From Fragilariopsis cylindrus CCMP1102 (taxonomy: Eukaryota > Bacillariophyta > Bacillariophyceae > Bacillariales > Bacillariaceae), in contig FMBT01000340.1 in assembly GCA_900095095.1 (NCBI GenBank), positions 186,001-250,000 of the forward strand: DNA of 64,000 bases. The letters are read 5' to 3'. This document shows, one piece after another, positions 52,808-62,891 of the stretch; the first letter of the stretch is position 1, and each line of letters opens with the position of its first letter. The position numbers were made by a program, and so were the translations under genes. Under the pieces are notes generated by a model that did no database searches, had not been told where the DNA came from, and saw only the letters and a program-made list of their open reading frames with translations.

Positions 52808-55795
52808 TTACGATCCTTTTTGATGTGGGTTTATCTTGAACAGTTCTCTGCATTTTTCACTGCAAAATACGTACTGTTCATTGTCTGGATCAAATAAGCT
52901 GTTGGTCATACCGCAAGGTAGATGATGTACATACTTCTTGCAGTTGTTGTTATTGTTGCGGCATTTGTAAAGTCGGTTACTACAATCGCAGCCTGGTATA
53001 TCACATCTTGCATTTTCTCCTCTACGATCAGTAGAATTGCCAGCATCTGCATTAGCTAAAGATTCTAAAGCTGCAGTAGCAACATCAGTAGGAGGCACGC
53101 CATTACCATTATTATTTGCAGTAGTAGTAGTAGTAGCAGTAGTAGTATGACCTCTTAGTAGAAGTTGTTGCTGGTGGGAAGCTTCTGCTTGTGCTTGGAG
53201 TTGTCGTCTCATGTTATCATTATTAATACGACCAAATTCAGCTTGTTGAGAACGACGCTGTGTGCCACGATTATTATTATTTGTATTACGGCTGCTGGTG
53301 GTGGTGGTAGTGGTGGTAGTGTTGTTGTTATTACTATTAGTAGTAGTAGCAGCAGCAGCAGCAGTAGCAGTAGCAGCAGTAGCAGTAGCAGTAGCAGTAG
53401 TAGTAGTGGTAGTAGTAGTGGTATTTCTGCGTTGTTGGCGGATTCGATGACGCACAGTAGTGGATGGGGTTCTTTTTCTTTTCTTCTGTTGTTGACTAGG
53501 ATTGTTACAATTAGTAAGGGAAGGTAACAACAATTCTTTATCACAATCATTGCCATTTTTTCTTACGAATGAGGGAAGAATATGTTTTGACCATGTTGAT
53601 ACTACCCAATTCAGTGCTTTATTCTTTCCATTTTTAAAACAAAAAGAAACCCGCTCTCTAAGTACTTTAATACATTCATCATGATATATTTTAAGATCAT
53701 TATTTGTTATTAAATCAAAATCTTCTGGTAATGATAATGATACATGCTTTTCTAAGTATCTAAATATTGGACACCAATGCAGTTTGAACGTTGTTCTTAA
53801 TGTAGTTGTTGGTAGTGATTTCGGCTTCAAATTTCTAAAGGGGCGAATGCGTTTCCCAGTTGTTGATGCATCCATACCACAGAACCAAAAAACAATACCA
53901 GCTTTTAGAGTAGCTGCTGTAGGAAAAGAGAAATGTTCGGGGACAAAATAAAAATGTCCACCATATGTAAATAGCATATCTGCTGCTACACCTGCAGTTT
54001 GTACCTGAGATGTTGCTGCTGCTGATGTAGATACATTATTGGCACTACCACTACCACCTAGGCGTTCAACAAGGTTTTCGATTCGCTCATCAAGATTTTC
54101 ATTGTATCTTCGTTCAACCTCAGTAAACATCATTTGAATACGTTCATTTGTAGGATGGCCTGATTCTAAAGCGCGGTCCTCAAACTCATCATGAATAGCT
54201 GCTCTAAGTTCAGCTGTTTGTGATTGTTGATTATCCCTAAATTCTTTAACAATACCAAGAACTTCCTGGATTGATCGTGCGTGATTAATGTGCGGGGGAA
54301 TACCAGTTGTAACTGTCATTACACCATCGGTTGGATCAAGAGTAACAAGAGTTTTTAATCTGTCTAATAATTGACGGTTTAGATAATGAAGAATACTAAT
54401 ATTATTGAAATCATGACCAGGTATCTTCGTCATTTGTTCTCGTAATGAGTTTGAATGATAGACAAAACAAGCAAAAGATCGTACCAAGATAGGGACAAAA
54501 CATTGATGTTCTTCAAGAATATCCCCAAACATAATGTCCATACCACTTTTAATGTCATCATTTTTCATTGGATTAGTCATATTCCAATGTGGGGGCAACG
54601 TATCAAATTGATCTGAGTTGGCATCTAATCCGCTCAAAACTCGACCAAGATATTGATCTCCCACACTACCAAAGTGCCAATAACAGTCTAATACCTTTCC
54701 TATACTCCATTCACCTCTTCTAGCAATTGAATTGAGTGACGGTGGGACTGTTGTACCAGCAACAGCATAAGTAGATGATCCTTTGCGAAAGCTATAAGCA
54801 TTGAGTCGTTTTTCTTCCATGTGATTTTCAACTTCTTCTTTATGAGGTGCTACAACTGAAATAAGTTGTTCACAATAACTAGCAGAAGCTGTACCATCCT
54901 TAACACCTTTGTTTAGAAATAATTTGCTGTTTCCCTTCAACTTTTCTTCTCCCCGTAATGAAATCCAAATGCATAACCCTGTCCAAAAGCATAAACGCCA
55001 ATCATAAGGATTAGCAAATATATTCTTTTCTGATAAGCGTTCAGCATTTTTATCTGCTTTTGAGTCATCATATTTCACAACAATAGAATCAACACCAAGG
55101 CTAAAATTGCCAAAATGAAGTGGATCTATTGACGCTGATCTTGCCATACAGTTCCACTGTGACAACGTCCAGAACCAAACCATGATATTGTTTGTATCTA
55201 ATGCCCATTGTAAAACCAGAACATATAATGTCATTGGAATTGGATCACTAGTGTTATCTTCTGTATTTCCTTTCTTCTTTGCATTTGTAAACTCTTTTTT
55301 ATATCCTTTAAGGAATTTTTCAATCTTTCTATAAAAGGATATAGGAAGTGGTTTATCCGCAGTCTTAGATCCCCACATAATAGCATCCTTGTACTTTCTA
55401 AGATCATCCCAACTCTTCAATTTTTTATCGGGTTTTGTCTTGGTCTTCGTCAAGAAGTACAGAAAATATTCAGCATTCAGTCCATCATAGACAAGATCTT
55501 TCTTGTATTTACCTTTAAAGAAATACTTTGTTTTGTCATGCTGATCAGCTGTGCTTACATCAATTACACCAATTGCATAATATTCAGGGAGATGTTCTTC
55601 CCAATACTTCATGATTGCATTAAGTCTGTTACGATAATTGGTCCTACACTTGTCATCCATATCATACTTTGCTGTTTCGTTACACATCTCCTTATGGTCG
55701 TCAGGTAGAGCTAAACTTGCTCCAATAATAGGAACACTATCATTAGTGTTTCTATCATGAGCATAGTAGCGACCAGTTTGTGTTCCATTTGGCAT
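52808..55795 (-). CDS. Crypton-like tyrosine recombinase with C-terminal zinc-binding region
   Basis: ATG at 55795; 995 residues in one intact frame. Residues about 205-390 fit the catalytic domain of tyrosine recombinases: Arg219 (NCMARSASI), then YSFRKGSSTYAVAG (334-347; Tyr in place of the usual His of H-x-x-R, Arg337 kept), RRGEWS (Trp363 at the second His/Trp position) and the presumed nucleophile Tyr382 (GDQYLGRVL). This R-x-x-R-[HW]-Y layout is that of Crypton recombinases, a group described from fungi, animals and stramenopiles. A coiled-coil-like stretch follows (about 520-590), then long Thr/Ala/Asn repeats from (GTA/GTT)n microsatellite DNA, and a final Cys/His-rich region (CDIPGCDC, CKKYVHHLPCG, CSEKC) likely to bind zinc. 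It would integrate a circular intermediate by strand exchange. Confidence 0.75.
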   Translation of the reverse strand: MPNGTQTGRYYAHDRNTNDSVPIIGASLALPDDHKEMCNETAKYDMDDKCRTNYRNRLNAIMKYWEEHLPEYYAIGVIDVSTADQHDKTKYFFKGKYKKDLVYDGLNAEYFLYFLTKTKTKPDKKLKSWDDLRKYKDAIMWGSKTADKPLPISFYRKIEKFLKGYKKEFTNAKKKGNTEDNTSDPIPMTLYVLVLQWALDTNNIMVWFWTLSQWNCMARSASIDPLHFGNFSLGVDSIVVKYDDSKADKNAERLSEKNIFANPYDWRLCFWTGLCIWISLRGEEKLKGNSKLFLNKGVKDGTASASYCEQLISVVAPHKEEVENHMEEKRLNAYSFRKGSSTYAVAGTTVPPSLNSIARRGEWSIGKVLDCYWHFGSVGDQYLGRVLSGLDANSDQFDTLPPHWNMTNPMKNDDIKSGMDIMFGDILEEHQCFVPILVRSFACFVYHSNSLREQMTKIPGHDFNNISILHYLNRQLLDRLKTLVTLDPTDGVMTVTTGIPPHINHARSIQEVLGIVKEFRDNQQSQTAELRAAIHDEFEDRALESGHPTNERIQMMFTEVERRYNENLDERIENLVERLGGSGSANNVSTSAAATSQVQTAGVAADMLFTYGGHFYFVPEHFSFPTAATLKAGIVFWFCGMDASTTGKRIRPFRNLKPKSLPTTTLRTTFKLHWCPIFRYLEKHVSLSLPEDFDLITNNDLKIYHDECIKVLRERVSFCFKNGKNKALNWVVSTWSKHILPSFVRKNGNDCDKELLLPSLTNCNNPSQQQKKRKRTPSTTVRHRIRQQRRNTTTTTTTTTATATATAATATAAAAATTTNSNNNNTTTTTTTTSSRNTNNNNRGTQRRSQQAEFGRINNDNMRRQLQAQAEASHQQQLLLRGHTTTATTTTTANNNGNGVPPTDVATAALESLANADAGNSTDRRGENARCDIPGCDCSNRLYKCRNNNNNCKKYVHHLPCGMTNSLFDPDNEQYVFCSEKCRELFKINPHQKGS

Positions 55796-55904
55796 GTTGA
55801 GATGATGATTGATATTCTATGAATGGATGACAGTAAATAGTATTTTATGAATGGATGAACCTACAGTAGTTACAGCAGCTAGCTCGTGCAAAGCAAATTA
55901 AAGC

Positions 55905-56096
55905 GGTGAAAATTTTGAATTTTGTGCGCTGATGGACATTTTTTCTCTAATTTTGGTAAGTAATAACTGTCCCTCTAAGTAATTAATAGTACGCAGTAAA
56001 TTAACACTGTGAAAATTCCAAATTTTGTGCGCTGATGGACATTTTTCTTTAGTTTTGGTTGGTACCCTCTAAGTAATTAATAGTACTATAGATTAA
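55905..56096. repeat. Direct duplication at the 5' end of the Crypton-like element
   Basis: Two ~88-bp copies (55905-55992 and 56009-56096) share GTGAAAATT, TTTTGTGCGCTGATGGACAT, CCCTCTAAGTAATTAATAGTAC. They lie 110-300 bp upstream of the recombinase ATG. Confidence 0.93.
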
Positions 56097-56810
56097 GCAG
56101 TACGTGTCTGAAAAGTATACGAGGGGCTGTTCAATTTTGTATACTTTTCACTGAGTACAACCGAGTACTAATAAATCACAGTAGAACTAGTATAAGGAAG
56201 TACACATCAGTACACACTGGTACTTTTGAAAAGTATTCGTATTTGGTATACTTTCTCTAAAAACAAGTGAATCCCGTATACTTTTACGTAAGACTGTACT
56301 GTACGATGTGAAGAATACTTACTTTTTGTTATTATTTCATGTCGTACATCGCAGCGATAATATTATGTACCGTACTGTAGCGACAATATATGCAATCGTG
56401 TCAAAAACAAGAAAACACGCGCGAAAATGCCGCGCTTTTTCATTAAGCCTAAGTACAGTATGCGCTCGATAAGAAATACACATTTAAGAAATACACGCTC
56501 TGTAAGAAATACACCAGATCAGTTTTACCGGGACTCGTGACTAAATAGCCTGTAGTGGATCCCTTGTAGTGATTGATGGGTCACTCACGACAATCATAAG
56601 AAACACACTCTCCAGTAAGAAACACACCAAGTCCGAAAATTGAGAGTGTATTTCTTATCGAGCGCTTACTGCTGTAATGATTTTTCATAAAGGATTTTTT
56701 CTAAACAATTTTTTTAACTTGCCGAGCGGAAGATGGTCCAGTATTATCCTTTGTTCCCAAAAAATAATCAGTACTTTGTTCCGTCAAATCTAGCGTGTAA
56801 AGATGATGAA

Positions 56811-57179
56811 TGACGTACAGTAAGAAGTAATGTACAGTACTAGTACAGTACTGTCGTATAGTAAAATCCTTACTTGACCGCATTTTCCTCTCATCGCGGA
56901 TCAAGTTCAAGTTGGTCGCGAGTGACGTATTCGTGACGTATCACATAAAGCGCGGCGAGTTCCCGTTTGTTTGCTGGATGTTGCTGATGTTCTGATGAAT
57001 GTACGGTATGAAGAAATTTATGCAGAATGAAGTGAACCGAAACGATCCATTCTCATGTATTATTACATCGTTTCTATCTTGTTCGTGTGTTCGTTGCATA
57101 ATCTTATAATTATCAAAGCAAAGGTAAGATGAGAGATGAGAGATGAGATGAGATTTTAAGTGATGAGATCTATTGACGT
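56811..57179 (+). promoter_or_regulatory. TGACGT cluster upstream of theta carbonic anhydrase 1
   Basis: TGACGT occurs at 56811, 56923, 56934 and 57174. The middle pair is 11 bp apart, about one helical turn. TGACGT is the CO2/cAMP-responsive element known from the Phaeodactylum PtCA1 promoter, bound by bZIP factors. The surrounding block (CTCATCGCGGATCAAGTT, GTCGCGAGTGACGTATT, AAAGCGCGGCGAGTTCCCGT) is repeated upstream of the second carbonic anhydrase. The regulatory role is inferred. Confidence 0.55.
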
Positions 57180-57343
57180 AATAAATGATACGGATATATA
57201 CTAATGGCTAGCTAGCTAGCTAGGTAGCTAGAGAGGAGATCGATCATTGCTTGCAAACACGGTGTACGATCGATCTTTTTCTTCTGTCGTATTTATGAAT
57301 TTTGCATCGCGTTTTATTGCAGTCATACAGTACACTCACATTA

Positions 57344-57375
<32 letters not shown>

Positions 57376-57426
57376 CACGTAAGATACATTTCCAGCATAC
57401 TCGCATCGATCGATCGATCTACAATC

Positions 57427-58634
57427 ATGAAATTCTCTTCCGCTACTAGTAGTAGTAATGTTACTATTCTCTTATTGTTGGCGTCTTCCGTGAGTGCTTT
57501 CGTACCATCGAGATCATCATCATCGATGTTTCGTAGTAGTAGTACCCTTAACATTGTTGTTGGTGATACAGCAGAAGAATTTGCAGCACGGGTTCATTTT
57601 GCAGCAATGGATGAATCGACAACTAAATCACAAGAATTTGATGATATTGTACAGTCAACTTTTCCTGGTGCAATCACAAATCAAGTATTAGTACAAAATG
57701 CTGTTAGTCTTTTAAGTAAGAAGGGTTATGATGGTGAAAATACATTATTAGCAACAAGTTTATGTTGTGATGAATTAGCAAGAAAATTAGAAGATGATTT
57801 CAATGGTATATATGGAAAGAATTTTAATTTAGGTGGACTAGGTACGTTACGTAGTAGTAATAATTAATGAAACGTAAACTCTAAACTGTCGTTCGTTCGT
57901 GATCAATGACTGCTGCTCTACTCACGAAAGAGGTATCGTTGCAAAGATTTGTTCTCTTTTGTGTTCTACGGTTACAATCATTCCTATATATATTATATTA
58001 TGTCGGTGATCGGATCTCACTATCTGCATCTCGATCTCTCGTTCTTTCTCCTTTATATATTATTCGTCTCAATTCACTACATGTAGCTGGTTTTCCATTT
58101 GCTGGTAATACAGGATTTGGTGCAATGGCAGCACATATACCAGATGATGGATATTGTTTAGTTGTATATGGACCACATGTTGGTATTGCAGCAGATGGTA
58201 CAGTTGGTAAAGTAGAAAGAGCTGGTATTGATTTAATTGATACATGTTGTGGGAGTGCAGTTGCTGCATCCAATTATGTAGATTCAATCACAAATGGTGG
58301 TAGTAGTGCAACAATGCAAATTCAAACATTTACAGACTTTCAACAAAATGCTGTACAAGAATTAATTTTACCACATGGTAAAAGATTAGCGGATGCAAAA
58401 GAGAATCGAATGATTGAATTGCCCTATGCATTGTATGATTCACAAGATATGTTAATGGATGAAATTGTAAAAGGTGGATCGACTGGTATTAAACGTGGAT
58501 TAGCTTTGTTGGGTGGTATACAAATTAATACTGGACCAGATACACCAGATTATTTTCATCCATTACGTTTTGACTACATGAATTATCGTGGTGAGACGAT
58601 TGATGATTTGTTACCTGCATTATTAACATCCTAA
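57427..58634 (+). CDS. Theta (LCIB/CDCP-type) carbonic anhydrase 1, plastid-targeted, two exons
   Basis: ATG at 57427, preceded by a (CT)n leader and ATCGATCGATC. Exon 1 is 57427-57841, the intron 57842-58086 (CTAG|GTACGT to TGTAG, phase 1), exon 2 is 58087-58634; 320 residues. A signal peptide ends SVSAF at residues 21-25, a diatom plastid-import signature with Phe at +1, then a Ser/Arg-rich transit stretch. The mature domain is the LCIB fold: FPGAITNQ, LLATSLCCDE (Cys ligand near 113), LGGLAGFPFAGNTGFGAMAAHIPDDG, YGPHVGI (His169), DTCCGS (Cys near 192), ELPYALYD, ALLGGIQINT and DYFHPLRFDYMNY. Members bind zinc through two Cys and one His and interconvert CO2 and bicarbonate in the chloroplast, near the pyrenoid in known diatom cases. 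It is a tandem paralogue of the gene at 60242. Confidence 0.93.
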
Positions 58635-59026
58635 TGTAATGAATAGGACCTGGAATGAAGTTGTGTGGAAGGCGATTGGTTTTATAATTATCCATATAAT
58701 AAAAATGATATTGATTATTTCTTGTATGTATTGTACTGTACTGTAATAGCAGGATATCGATATGTGTTTTTGTGTTAATGTTTGATTTTGTAGGTTATCG
58801 TAAAAGAAATTTTAAGATTGCGTTTTTTAGATTTCGTGATTTTTTCTTTTGTGAGATAAAACACCAACTTACGTACTGTTCTACGACGACGACGATAGTG
58901 ATGATGAAGGTGGTATAATTGTACTGGTTGGCTAAAGTACAGTAGATTGGCAGCCTCCCTACGCGGCGGGAACATTAAGTTGCGCGATAATATAGTGGTT
59001 GTTGTATTACTGCCTCTTCCTCGCTC

Positions 59027-59060
<34 letters not shown>

Positions 59061-59408
59061 ACGATTGATCATCATTCGTGTGTTCGTGTAGCCGCCTCCC
59101 CTGGCATTCAGCCTGAATACACTGTACATATAAGGTGATCCATTCATTATTTTAATACACTACTTACCGGTACCCCTAAGATGGTTAGAAACGCTACTAC
59201 TACTGTTCATCTTGGTTGTATTTTAGGCACGATTCATTCATTCATTCATTCGCGCAACTCCTGCTTAGTACTGTAGTCTTCCCGCCGGCTGATAGAGGTT
59301 AACAATTTTATTTTTCAGTCATAAAAATAGCTGCTTTGGCTCGATTCGACTCGACTCACTCGACTTACAAAGGATGATACAGTCACGTATGTAGTTCATT
59401 CACGATGA
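58635..59408. other. Intergenic spacer between the two carbonic anhydrase genes
   Basis: No gene is supported. (CT)n at 59031-59057. Frames at 58775-58975 and 58947-59138 are not protein-like. Confidence 0.5.
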
Positions 59409-59813
59409 TGACGTACTACCGATAATTGTTCAAAAATAAAATCTTTTCACAAGACTGCAATCACAGAACTCTCATCGCGGATCAAGTTGAAGTCGTAGTT
59501 ATGGTCGCGAGTGACGTATTTGTGTGAAGTTTTACATGCTTTTTTTGGAGGTCGACGCACAGCACAAAGCGCGGCGAGTTCCCGTTGTAATTGTAATTGT
59601 TTGATGAATAAAAAAGGAATCTTCGATTTTACGACTGTAGAATTCAGTTCATTCATTTATTCCGAACTCTCTCCCACCTCAGATCTCATTATAACAACGG
59701 AAGTTATTTTTCTCAAAAAATTCAAAGCAAAAGGTAAGGTGAAGATGAAGATAGCGTGATGAGATGAAGATGGAGATGGAGATGACGATGAAGATGACGA
59801 GTCGAGTTGAGTA

Positions 59814-59852
<39 letters not shown>

Positions 59853-59863
59853 TAATATGACGT
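59409..59863 (+). promoter_or_regulatory. TGACGT cluster upstream of theta carbonic anhydrase 2
   Basis: TGACGT occurs at 59409, 59512 and 59858. The block around 59470-59590 (CTCATCGCGGATCAAGTT, GTCGCGAGTGACGTATT, AAAGCGCGGCGAGTTCCCGT) matches 56890-56970 in front of gene 1, with a ~35-bp insertion between the motif and the GCGCGGCGAG part. A GTTGAGA minisatellite (59816-59850) follows. Confidence 0.55.
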
Positions 59864-60241
59864 AAATGATATAGGATATGGAGTGTACCGATACCGGTAA
59901 TTAACACGTTGTAAAATTGAGAGTATTAAGGGTATATAGAATCTGTCGCTAAGTCGCTACATATATAAACGATCGATCTGTTATTCCTCTGCTTCGCATT
60001 TTGCATCATACTTTCTTATTACACGCCACAATCAAACAATCACAATCACAATCACATACTCAAAGTCTCTCTCTCTCTTGATCTCTCCCTCTCTCCACGG
60101 ACACTCCTTTCTTTCTCCACATTGATGTAAAACATGCCACGCCTTAATTTCCAGCAAATAATAGTTGTTACCGTACATACGACGGTCGCAAACATCACAT
60201 CAATCGATTGACTTGACATCGATCTATTCTATAGTACAATC

Positions 60242-61589
60242 ATGATGAAATTCTTTTCCGCTACTAGTATCAGCCTTCTACTCTTGGTGTCTACCGTCAG
60301 TGCTTTCGCACCATCATCATCATCATCGATGATAATTCGATCATCATCATCGTCACCGTCGTCATCTGCACTTAATATTGTGGTTGGTGATACAAAAGAA
60401 GCATTTGCAGATCGTGTAAAGTCTATATTTAAAACAAAAAAGAAATCGACCACCAAATCAGACAAATTTGATGATATTGTTCAATTAAATTTTCCTGGTG
60501 CAATCACAAATCAAGAATTAGTACAAAAGTCTGTGAGTCTTTTAAGTAAGAAGGGTTATAATGGTGAAAATACTCTTCTTGCTACATCTTTATGTTGTGA
60601 TGAATTAGCAAGAAAATTAGAAGATGATTTCAATGGTATATATGGAAAGAATTTTAATTTAGGTGGATTAGGTACGTTAACGTTACGTTTCGTTACTGTG
60701 TATATGTAGTAGTAGTAGTACTACTACTACTATCAGTAGTAGTATAAAAGCTGTAATATAAAACTGTATACTGAGTGTTACGCTGATATCATTCTCGTCG
60801 TCGTGATGACTGCTGCTTCTCACAAGTGAAGGAATGAATGAACTATTGTACTGTTACTAAAATCATTCCTACATATTATGTTACATCATTATGTCGGTCG
60901 TCGTACTGATCTCACTATCTGCTTGTCATTCCTTTCTATTATTCGTCGTCAAATCAAAATACAATACAAAAACAAATACGATACAAAATAAACTAGCTGG
61001 TTTTCCATTTGCTGGCAATACAGGATTTGGTGCAATGGCAGCACATATACCAGATGATGGATTTTGTTTGACAGTTTATGGACCACATGTTGGAATTGCA
61101 GCAGATGGTACAGTTGGTAAAGTAGAAAGATCTGGTATTGATTTAATTGATACATGTTGTGGTAGTGCAGTTGCTGCATCCAATTATGTGGATTCAATCA
61201 CCAATGGTAAACGTGATATATCAATGCAAATTCAAACATTTACAGACTTTCAACAAAATGCTGTACAAGAATTAATTTTACCACATGGTAAACGGTTAGC
61301 AGATGCTGATATAGATGGTAAAAGAATGATTGAATTACCATATGCATTATATGATTCACAAAATATGTTATTATCTGAAATTGTGAAAGGTGGATCCACT
61401 GGTGTTAAACGTGGTATAGCATTATTAGGGGGTATACAAATTAATACTGGACCAGATACACCAGATTATTTTCATCCATTACGGTTTGACTATATAAATT
61501 ATCATGGTGATACTATTGATGATTTATTACCAGCATTAACTGGTGTTACAGATGATGATGATGATCCATTAGACCTATTTGAAAGATAA
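60242..61589 (+). CDS. Theta (LCIB/CDCP-type) carbonic anhydrase 2, plastid-targeted, two exons
   Basis: ATG at 60242 (a second ATG follows at once). Exon 1 is 60242-60671, the intron 60672-60996 (TTAG|GTACGT to AACTAG, phase 1, same position as in gene 1), exon 2 is 60997-61589; 340 residues. The signal peptide ends TVSAFAP (cleavage before Phe22), close to the classic ASAFAP plastid motif. The zinc-site motifs match gene 1: TSLCCDELAR, YGPHVGIAADG, DTCCGSAVAAS. Differences are a longer basic insert before the domain (KSIFKTKKKSTTKSDKF), an extra ADIDGKRM segment and an acidic tail (DDDDDPLDLFER). The tail is absent from gene 1 and might affect localisation or assembly. Same strand and direction as gene 1, consistent with tandem duplication of gene and promoter. 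Confidence 0.93.
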
Positions 61590-62515
61590 GATAGATAGAT
61601 AAATGAAACAAAGTGAAACTAAACACCCGGAACGAACGGACGAGCTATTACGGTATACAGTATTTTGATAATATTATAAAAGAAGATATGAAACGAACGA
61701 GTGGAATGGAGGGGAGCCGATCCACTATTTAAAAAACTAATTAGCTAGCTAAGATATAGTACAATATTTTATAGTCATGATGAATATGTTTACGTTTTTA
61801 CTACTGAAAAATATGTGAATTATATCGTTATACACTAGCACTGACATGGTACACTGTAATGTAGTTGCTGTATTATTGCAGCATTCTTTTTCAAGTACAC
61901 TGTACTAAGTAGATGGACGTCAAGCAGTACCGTACCGAACGCGTTGAAAGTAAAGAACGTTCTTATGTCGCGTCTACAGTACAAAAGTAGTACTGTAAGT
62001 ACAAAGAATGGCATTGTTTGTTGTACATGTTTCGCCTTTTCTCCTTTCTAAATCTTGCCTACAAAGCAAACTTTGCATTTGATTGAAGTAGCTTTAGTGA
62101 ATGACAGACGTCAATCGTCAATTAATATGGGACTCACTCACTCAGGACTAAATAGTCAGCACGTGATTTGTTTTGATACTTGAAGTACTTACAACGAATG
62201 TGACTAAAAAAGTTTATTAGTTAAGTATCGCGCGTCGCCTTCTTCAATAAAAGAATAAATGTTATCGCTCAGGCAGAATTTAAAACATTGAAGTCTGTAA
62301 GTATCATCGTGTACAACGATATAATCTTGTACGATACACAACATAATATTATGTTGTTTACTTCCCAACGCACGACCAAAATTTCATTCATCGCGGAGAG
62401 AGAACAAGAGAACACTTCTTAGTTGTTCGAGGATGCTCCAGGAGTTGTGTGTTGTCAACGAACGACCCGATACGAATGTTTGTTGTTGAACTAATTTTTA
62501 TTATTAACTCAACGA
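61590..62515. other. Intergenic region
   Basis: AT-rich spacer with several TACAGTAC strings. No gene is supported; frames at 62449-62761 on both strands come from the tandem repeat that follows. Confidence 0.5.
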
Positions 62516-62665
62516 ACAAAGAAATCTGGTGTCAGGTCAAGCTGACCAAGCTGGCTGCAACAAAGAAATATGGTGTCAGCCAGCAAGCCAAGCCAAGCCA
62601 AGCAAGCTGCAACAAAGAAATATGGTGTCAGCCAAGCCAAGCAAACTGCTGCTGCTGCGAACAGA
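62516..62665. repeat. ~45-60 bp tandem repeat (three copies)
   Basis: Units start CAACAAAGAAATATGGTGTCAG (first copy ATCTGG) at about 62514, 62559 and 62610, each followed by a variable number of CAAGCCAAGC strings. It lies 230-380 bp upstream of the symporter ATG. Confidence 0.85.
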
Positions 62666-62891
62666 ATCAGAATCGGAATCAACAACAAAAAAGAATTTTG
62701 AAGGAGAAGAAGAAGAAAAGAAAAATTGATGTGCATCACATGATATGAGACACTGTGTCAATCATGATCATGATGAGCACACAACATTTGAATATCTTCA
62801 CAAAGCAAACAGAAACAAAAATACAAATAGTAATCTTTCAATTACGACGAAGACAAAGCAATAAACAAAACAATCAAGGTTCATCATTATA

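Larger units (their letters stand above)
52487..56286 (-). mobile_element. Crypton-like (tyrosine recombinase) DNA transposon, boundaries tentative
   Basis: A complete recombinase gene (52808-55795, minus) is surrounded by non-coding DNA with two structured ends: a ~100-bp direct duplication beyond the stop codon (52615-52807) and a ~104-bp-spaced direct duplication upstream of the start (55905-56096). Beyond both lie AAAAGTATAC strings (52487, 52500, 56111, 56140 and 56277, the last two inverted), which may mark or lie near the termini. Cryptons lack long terminal inverted repeats, so exact ends cannot be fixed by eye. Confidence 0.6.

Noticed and set aside
53165-53556. Poly-Ser, poly-Val and poly-Leu ORFs on both strands
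   Set aside because: Alternative frames of the trinucleotide microsatellite inside the recombinase gene.
57336-57554. Minus-strand 72-codon ORF over the carbonic anhydrase leader
   Set aside because: Antisense of the (CT)n leader and signal peptide.
62449-62761. Four overlapping ORFs
   Set aside because: All derive from the CAAGCCAAGC-containing tandem repeat upstream of the symporter.
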